This document shows positions 9,110 to 12,287 of a stretch of 12,287 nucleotides of DNA, piece after piece (position 1 is the stretch's first letter; every line of letters starts with the position of its first letter). Position numbers and translations under genes: made by a program. The stretch lies in the NCBI GenBank assembly GCA_021159785.1, contig JAGHDU010000208.1:1-12287 (forward strand), read 5' to 3'. The notes under the pieces are model-generated. The model was not told where the DNA came from, ran no database searches, and saw only the letters and a program-made list of their open reading frames with translations. Source of the DNA: Staphylothermus sp. Its GTDB lineage: Archaea; Thermoproteota; Thermoprotei_A; Sulfolobales; Desulfurococcaceae.

Positions 9110-9620
9110 AATCATCTATTTCAAATTCATCTTCTGAATACTCATCGTCATGTTCATCACTTTGACCATATTCATCTTCCAATATTCCATATTCTCTAAA
9201 CTCTTCCTGCTGATCAACTAACTCGCTCCTAACATATATAGGTTTATCAACTAGTTTAGCTAAGAAAACAGCATGGCTTGGAACCATTTTTCTCCTAACA
9301 TACATATTACCATCAGTGAATTCAGCTATAGCACTATATGCTCCAGTTTTGTAATCAACATCACTTATTACTACACGTTTTAAATGTCTACCGAGAATTT
9401 CCAATATTTCAGGCATACTTACCAATATATCAATTAATCTTTCCCTATCATCTTCTATCTCTTCACCATTTATTTTCTTAAGAGCTATAGCTATATCAAA
9501 TGGAATATTGTATAAGTAAAAGTATCTTCCATCTTCAAGCCTAAACCTTATTCTTGTATAAATGAATTCCCCAGGAATAATCTCAGCAACGACTTCTTCA
9601 ACACGTAAGAGTTTGTCCAA
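9102..9620 (-). CDS. DUF151 / bifunctional-nuclease-family protein, acidic tail
   Basis: This 172-residue protein on the minus strand resembles the DUF151 (BFN domain) family. Matching blocks are the early strands [17 protein letters not shown] (24-40) and the [24 protein letters not shown] helix-strand unit starting at 75. The [18 protein letters not shown] block (113-130) corresponds to the family's PSDA..LA...PI.V motif, with His at 116 where Asp is usual. Residues 148-170 are extremely acidic (14 D/E), and the chain ends IDDFI. Some family members are reported to have DNase and RNase activity; activity here is unproven. The start is TTG, as an in-frame TGA lies just upstream, no ATG is available, and GGGGATG (9629-9635 on the plus strand) serves as a possible ribosome site. 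It points against all its neighbours. Confidence 0.82.
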   Translation of the reverse strand: MDKLLRVEEVVAEIIPGEFIYTRIRFRLEDGRYFYLYNIPFDIAIALKKINGEEIEDDRERLIDILVSMPEILEILGRHLKRVVISDVDYKTGAYSAIAEFTDGNMYVRRKMVPSHAVFLAKLVDKPIYVRSELVDQQEEFREYGILEDEYGQSDEHDDEYSEDEFEIDDFI

Positions 9621-9666
9621 TTTGATTACATCCCCTGCTTCTCAAATAATCAAAGGTGATGTTCAT

Positions 9667-9699
9667 GTTATATCGTATTGACCAAAACACCTTAATTTA
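9667..9699 (-). promoter_or_regulatory. Possible promoter of the DUF151 gene
   Basis: Read on the minus strand, two AT-rich elements could serve as TATA boxes: TAAATTAA (plus 9692-9699), preceded by the purine-rich GTAAAAGG, and ATATAAC (plus 9667-9673). They would give transcript starts near 9670 or 9645 and leaders of about 50 or 25 bases. The choice is a guess. Nothing else recognisable lies in 9621-9740. Confidence 0.28.
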
Positions 9700-9744
9700 C
9701 CTTTTACAATACATCTTATCGTATGTCATTTCACCATACTACGT

Positions 9745-9758
9745 AAGAGTTTTAAGGG
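9745..9758 (+). promoter_or_regulatory. Probable promoter of rps7
   Basis: AAGAGTTTTAAGGG holds a TATA-like TTTTAA at 9750-9755. Standard archaeal spacing puts the transcript start near 9777-9781. That leaves a short leader of about 25 bases, with GGTGAT at 9792-9797 as ribosome site before the ATG at 9803. The divergent minus-strand gene makes a separate rps7 promoter necessary. Confidence 0.5.
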
Positions 9759-9802
9759 GGACTTAATAGTTTTGGTTATGCAGAGAATAATGGTGATACA
9801 TA

Positions 9803-10396
9803 ATGGCTGAGGAAAGTGTAGTTGTTAAAGTTACTGAAATAAAATTATTCGGTAAATGGAGTTACGATAACATAATAGTTAGAGACCCGGGACTCAAAAG
9901 ATACATATGTTTAAAACCAGTATTTCTACCACATACTGGTGGAAGACATGAGCACCGTAGATTCGGTAAAGCAGAGGTCCCTATTGTTGAAAGATTAATA
10001 AACAAAGTTATGAGACCCGGTAGAAACATGGGTAAAAAACACCTAGCATACAACATCGTCAAAAAAGCATTCGATCTCATCTACCTGAAGACAGGAGAAA
10101 ACCCCATCCAGGTACTCGTTAGAGCAATAGAAAATGCTGCACCAAGAGAAGAAACAACTAGAATAATGTATGGTGGTATAGTATATCACGTTGCAGTAGA
10201 TATTGCTCCACAAAGAAGAATTGATTTAGCATTAAAACACTTAACAGAGGGAGCAAGAAACAAAGCCTTCAATAATCCGCTTCCAATCGAAGAGGCTTTA
10301 GCTGAAGAAATAATCATAGCTGCAAACAATGATCCAAGAAGCTACGCTATACAGAGAAAGGAAGAAATAGAGAGAATCGCACTAAGCAGCAGGTAA
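9803..10396 (+). CDS. rps7: Small ribosomal subunit protein S7
   Basis: This 197-residue protein is the archaeal-type S7 (uS7), a primary binder of the 3' major domain of 16S rRNA that starts assembly of the 30S head. Residues 1-45 are the archaeal/eukaryal N-terminal extension. The core begins with [20 protein letters not shown] (60-79) and continues through [18 protein letters not shown] (100-117). The [21 protein letters not shown] segment follows from 124, then the C-terminal helix [19 protein letters not shown]. Length is normal. The ATG has a good GGTGAT site 5 bases upstream. In most archaea S7 lies next to S12. Here it is separated from S12 by an inverted DUF151 gene and has its own probable promoter. 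The 223 bases after it belong to the EF-1A leader region. Confidence 0.97.
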   Translation: MAEESVVVKVTEIKLFGKWSYDNIIVRDPGLKRYICLKPVFLPHTGGRHEHRRFGKAEVPIVERLINKVMRPGRNMGKKHLAYNIVKKAFDLIYLKTGENPIQVLVRAIENAAPREETTRIMYGGIVYHVAVDIAPQRRIDLALKHLTEGARNKAFNNPLPIEEALAEEIIIAANNDPRSYAIQRKEEIERIALSSR

Positions 10397-10442
10397 AGAA
10401 TTTTATTACAAACAATCAACCCTTACCTACACATACATATCC

Positions 10443-10522
10443 ATATATACTTGTACCTATCCGTAGGAATAGCTTATTTATCCTTCCCACTGCTTATAGG
10501 ATAGCTTTATAAATACTTGTAC
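10443..10522 (+). repeat. Direct repeat of ATACTTGTAC upstream of the EF-1A gene
   Basis: The 10-base word ATACTTGTAC occurs at 10447-10456 and 10513-10522, 66 bases apart. Each copy directly follows an AT-rich TATA-like word (CATATAT and TTTATAA). Between them are two similar words, ATAGCTTATTTA (10469-10480) and ATAGCTTTATAAA (10501-10513), and a short inverted repeat CCTA-TCCG-TAGG (10456-10467). This looks like a partly duplicated promoter segment or a pair of binding sites; the function is not known. Confidence 0.5.
10503..10515 (+). promoter_or_regulatory. Upstream TATA-like element of the EF-1A gene
   Basis: AGCTTTATAAATA is a strong archaeal TATA-box match. It predicts a transcript start near 10537 and a leader of about 80 bases. 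It may be an alternative promoter to the one at 10552. Confidence 0.5.
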
Positions 10523-10551
10523 AAAATTACTATTCTAGCAAACGATACGAA

Positions 10552-10563
10552 TTAATATAAATA
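10552..10563 (+). promoter_or_regulatory. Proximal TATA-like element of the EF-1A gene
   Basis: TTAATATAAATA fits the archaeal TATA box and predicts a start near 10585-10590, which leaves a leader of about 30-35 bases. The ribosome site GGGAGGT (10605-10611) lies 8 bases before the ATG at 10620. I rate this as the more likely main promoter because the leader is shorter, as for rps7. Confidence 0.55.
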
Positions 10564-10619
10564 CGGTGGATACATATCTAGTTGATTATGGAAAATGTAT
10601 CCCTGGGAGGTAGAGAAAA

Positions 10620-11936
10620 ATGAGTTCCGGAAAACCACACCTTAACCTGGTAGTGATTGGTCACGTAGACCACGGTAAAAGCACACTAGTAGGACACATA
10701 CTTTACAGACTGGGACTAGTAGACCAGAAAACACTACAAACACTAGAAGAAGAAGCAAAGAAGAAAGGAAAAGAGAGCTTCAAATACGCATGGTTACTTG
10801 ACAAACTCAAGGAAGAACGTGAAAGAGGAGTAACAATCGCACTAACCTACATGAAATTCGAAACAAGGAAATACATCTTCACAATCATCGACGCCCCTGG
10901 ACACAGAGACTTCATTAAAAACATGATTACAGGAGCAAGCCAGGCTGATGCAGCATTACTAGTAGTAAGTGCTAGAAAGGGAGAATTTGAAGCAGGAATG
11001 AGCCCTGAAGGACAGACACGTGAACACGCAATCCTAGCAAAAACCATGGGTATTAACCAGTTAATCGTAGCAGTAAACAAGATGGACGCTACCGACCCAC
11101 CATGGAGTCAGAAGAGATACGAACAAATCAAGAACGTCCTAGGAAAGTTCTTGAAGAGCCTGGGATATGATGTATCCAAGATACCATTCATCCCAGTATC
11201 AGCATGGACTGGAGACAACCTAATCGAAAGATCACCAAACATGCCCTGGTATGACGGGCCGACACTAGTAGAAGCACTAGACATGTTAGAGCCACCACCG
11301 AAGCCAGTTGACAAACCACTACGAATACCAATACAAGACGTCTACGCCATATCTGGAGTAGGTACTGTACCAGTAGGCAGAGTCGAGACCGGTGTTCTAA
11401 AAGTTGGTGACAGAGTAGTATTCATGCCACCAGCTAAGGTCGGAGAAGTTAGAAGTATTGAAACACACCACACAAGAATTGAGAAAGCAGAACCCGGTGA
11501 CAACATAGGATTCAACGTAAGAGGTGTATCCAAGAAAGACATTAGACGTGGAGACGTTGCTGGACATCTAGACCACCCACCAACTGTAGCCGAAGAATTC
11601 ACCGCTAGAATATTCGTCATATGGCACCCAACAGCTATAACAGTTGGATACACACCAGTAGTACACATCCACACAGCAAGCGTAGCATGTAGAATAGTAG
11701 AGATACAAGCTAAGCTAGACCCAAGAACAGGTAAAGTACTTGAACAGAACCCACAATTCATCAAAATGGGTGACGCCGCAATAGTGAGATTCAAGCCGAT
11801 CAAACCACTAGTAGTAGAGAAATACAGCGAATTCCCACCACTAGGAAGATTTGCTATGAGAGACATGGGTAAGACCATAGGAATCGGTGTAGTAACAGAC
11901 GTCAAACCCATGAAGATAGAGATAAAGGCAAAGTAA
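10620..11936 (+). CDS. tuf: Translation elongation factor EF-1A (aEF1A)
   Basis: This 438-residue GTPase brings aminoacyl-tRNA to the ribosomal A site. The GTP-binding motifs are all intact: G1 GHVDHGKST at 14-22, switch I GVTIA at 70-74 with T72, G3 DAPGH at 91-95, G4 NKMD at 153-156 and G5 SAW at 194-196. Domain 2 begins near 233 (PLRIPIQDVYAISGVGTVPVGR) and domain 3 near 325 (EFTARIFVIWHP). Length and insertions are those of archaeal EF-1A, not bacterial EF-Tu. The ATG follows GGGAGGT by 8 bases. The gene has its own upstream promoter region with repeated elements, which fits a very highly expressed protein. A T-run lies just after the stop, and rps10 follows after 109 bases, the usual archaeal order. 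Confidence 0.98.
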   Translation: MSSGKPHLNLVVIGHVDHGKSTLVGHILYRLGLVDQKTLQTLEEEAKKKGKESFKYAWLLDKLKEERERGVTIALTYMKFETRKYIFTIIDAPGHRDFIKNMITGASQADAALLVVSARKGEFEAGMSPEGQTREHAILAKTMGINQLIVAVNKMDATDPPWSQKRYEQIKNVLGKFLKSLGYDVSKIPFIPVSAWTGDNLIERSPNMPWYDGPTLVEALDMLEPPPKPVDKPLRIPIQDVYAISGVGTVPVGRVETGVLKVGDRVVFMPPAKVGEVRSIETHHTRIEKAEPGDNIGFNVRGVSKKDIRRGDVAGHLDHPPTVAEEFTARIFVIWHPTAITVGYTPVVHIHTASVACRIVEIQAKLDPRTGKVLEQNPQFIKMGDAAIVRFKPIKPLVVEKYSEFPPLGRFAMRDMGKTIGIGVVTDVKPMKIEIKAK

Positions 11937-11943
11937 AATCCAT

Positions 11944-11950
11944 AATTTTT
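11944..11950 (+). terminator. T-run after the EF-1A gene
   Basis: TAATTTTT begins 6 bases past the EF-1A stop. Short T-runs are enough to end transcription by archaeal polymerase. A second run of five T (11982-11986) lies 30 bases further on. Either could give partial termination before rps10. Confidence 0.45.
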
Positions 11951-11960
11951 AACAAAACTT

Positions 11961-11972
11961 CACTTTATAAAA
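11961..11972 (+). promoter_or_regulatory. Probable promoter of rps10
   Basis: CACTTTATAAAA is a strong TATA-like match and nearly repeats the CTTTATAAA word in front of the EF-1A gene. It predicts a transcript start near 11993-12000, giving a leader of about 50 bases. rps10 may thus be transcribed both alone and with the EF-1A gene. Confidence 0.5.
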
Positions 11973-11976
11973 GAAA

Positions 11977-11995
11977 AAGGGTTTTTCAACCCCTT
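11977..11995 (+). repeat. Short inverted repeat between the EF-1A gene and rps10
   Basis: GGGTT (11979-11983), loop TTTC and AACCC (11988-11992) form a perfect 5-bp stem. It extends by two A-T pairs on each side if one C is bulged. It sits just downstream of the TATA-like element and reaches the predicted start of the rps10 transcript. It might be an operator or the end of the EF-1A transcript; either role is inference. Confidence 0.45.
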
Positions 11996-12045
11996 AAACT
12001 ATTAATCACCCAAGAAGGAACCCACAAAAGAAGAATGAGGCATTG

Positions 12046-12287
12046 ATGAAAATGTCTTCGCCGAGAATGGTAAAAATAAAGATTTGGGGCACAAACATAA
12101 ACATACTTAATGAGTTCATAAGCAAAATAACAGATATTGTAAAGAGAACAGGAGTTAAGATGTCAGGACCAATACCATTACCAACCAAGAGATTAGTCGT
12201 TAGAACACTCAAACTCCCCCACGGTGAAGGCAAAAAGAAATGGGAAAAATGGGAAATGAGAATACACAAGAGATTACTGTATATAGC
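12046..12287 (+). CDS. rps10: Small ribosomal subunit protein S10, 5' part
   Basis: Eighty complete codons of S10 (uS10) are present; the 3' end lies beyond the window. S10 is a 30S head protein, and its bacterial form doubles as NusE in antitermination. The visible part has the N-terminal strand MVKIKIWGTN (8-17), the helix LNEFISKITDIVKRTG and the hallmark loop GPIPLPTKR (41-49), followed by VVRTLKLPHGEGKKKWEKWEMR. The ATG at 12046 is preceded by TGAGG (12036-12040) with 5-base spacing. The ATG two codons later, at 12052, has 11-base spacing and is also possible, giving MSSPRMVKI. An in-frame TAA at 11995 limits the start upstream. It follows the EF-1A gene as in many archaea. Confidence 0.93.
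   Translation, partial: MKMSSPRMVKIKIWGTNINILNEFISKITDIVKRTGVKMSGPIPLPTKRLVVRTLKLPHGEGKKKWEKWEMRIHKRLLYI

Noticed and set aside
9621..9802. Small RNA or C/D-box-type guide in the divergent region
   Set aside because: GTGATGT at 9656-9662 resembles a C box, but no convincing D box or C'/D' pair lies at proper spacing.
11342..11911. Minus-strand open frame of 189 codons within the EF-1A gene
   Set aside because: Antisense of EF-1A domains 2 and 3 with Ser/Thr/Pro-rich composition; typical shadow frame.
1..12287. CRISPR array, transposon, tRNA or rRNA
   Set aside because: No regularly spaced repeats, transposase motifs, terminal inverted repeats or cloverleaf-forming segments were seen.

Overview
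The window is a stretch of a crenarchaeal chromosome. It carries the archaeal RNA polymerase large-subunit operon followed by the archaeal str-type ribosomal genes. The evidence for an archaeon is direct: the largest polymerase subunit is split into A' and A'', RpoH is a short Rpb5-C-terminal-type protein, L30e is present, and the elongation factor is of the EF-1A type. RpoB is one uninterrupted chain, not the split B'/B'' form of many methanogens. AT-rich DNA, AGA/ATA-heavy codon use and the wording of EF-1A (for example GVTIALTYMKFE and NMPWYDGPTLVEAL) suggest the Desulfurococcaceae. A Staphylothermus-like organism is my best guess; this is recognition from memory, not a search.

Layout. Bases 1-161 are a non-coding leader. 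Then come six tightly packed plus-strand genes: rpoH, rpoB, rpoA1, rpoA2, rpl30e and nusA. Gaps are 5, 11 and 6 bases, and A1/A2 and L30e/NusA overlap by 4 bases (ATGA and GTGA). A 76-base gap with a possible internal promoter leads to rps12. Downstream of rps12 lies one minus-strand gene, a DUF151 (bifunctional-nuclease-family) protein with a very acidic C-terminal tail. Its end overlaps the end of rps12. A roughly 180-base divergent promoter region separates it from rps7. A 223-base region with at least two TATA-like elements follows rps7 and precedes the gene for EF-1A. Next is a 109-base region with its own TATA-like element and a small hairpin. The 5' part of rps10 runs off the right edge.

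How the genes work together. RpoH, B, A' and A'' make up the catalytic core and the downstream DNA jaw of RNA polymerase. The archaeal NusA is a two-KH RNA-binding protein. L30e, S12, S7 and S10 are ribosomal proteins, and EF-1A delivers aminoacyl-tRNA. The block therefore coordinates transcription and translation machinery. Almost everything is conserved housekeeping and I see no novel system. The parts worth a second look are the inverted DUF151 gene that splits the S12-S7 pair, the repeated elements in front of the EF-1A gene, and short hairpins at the rpoA1 and rps10 starts.
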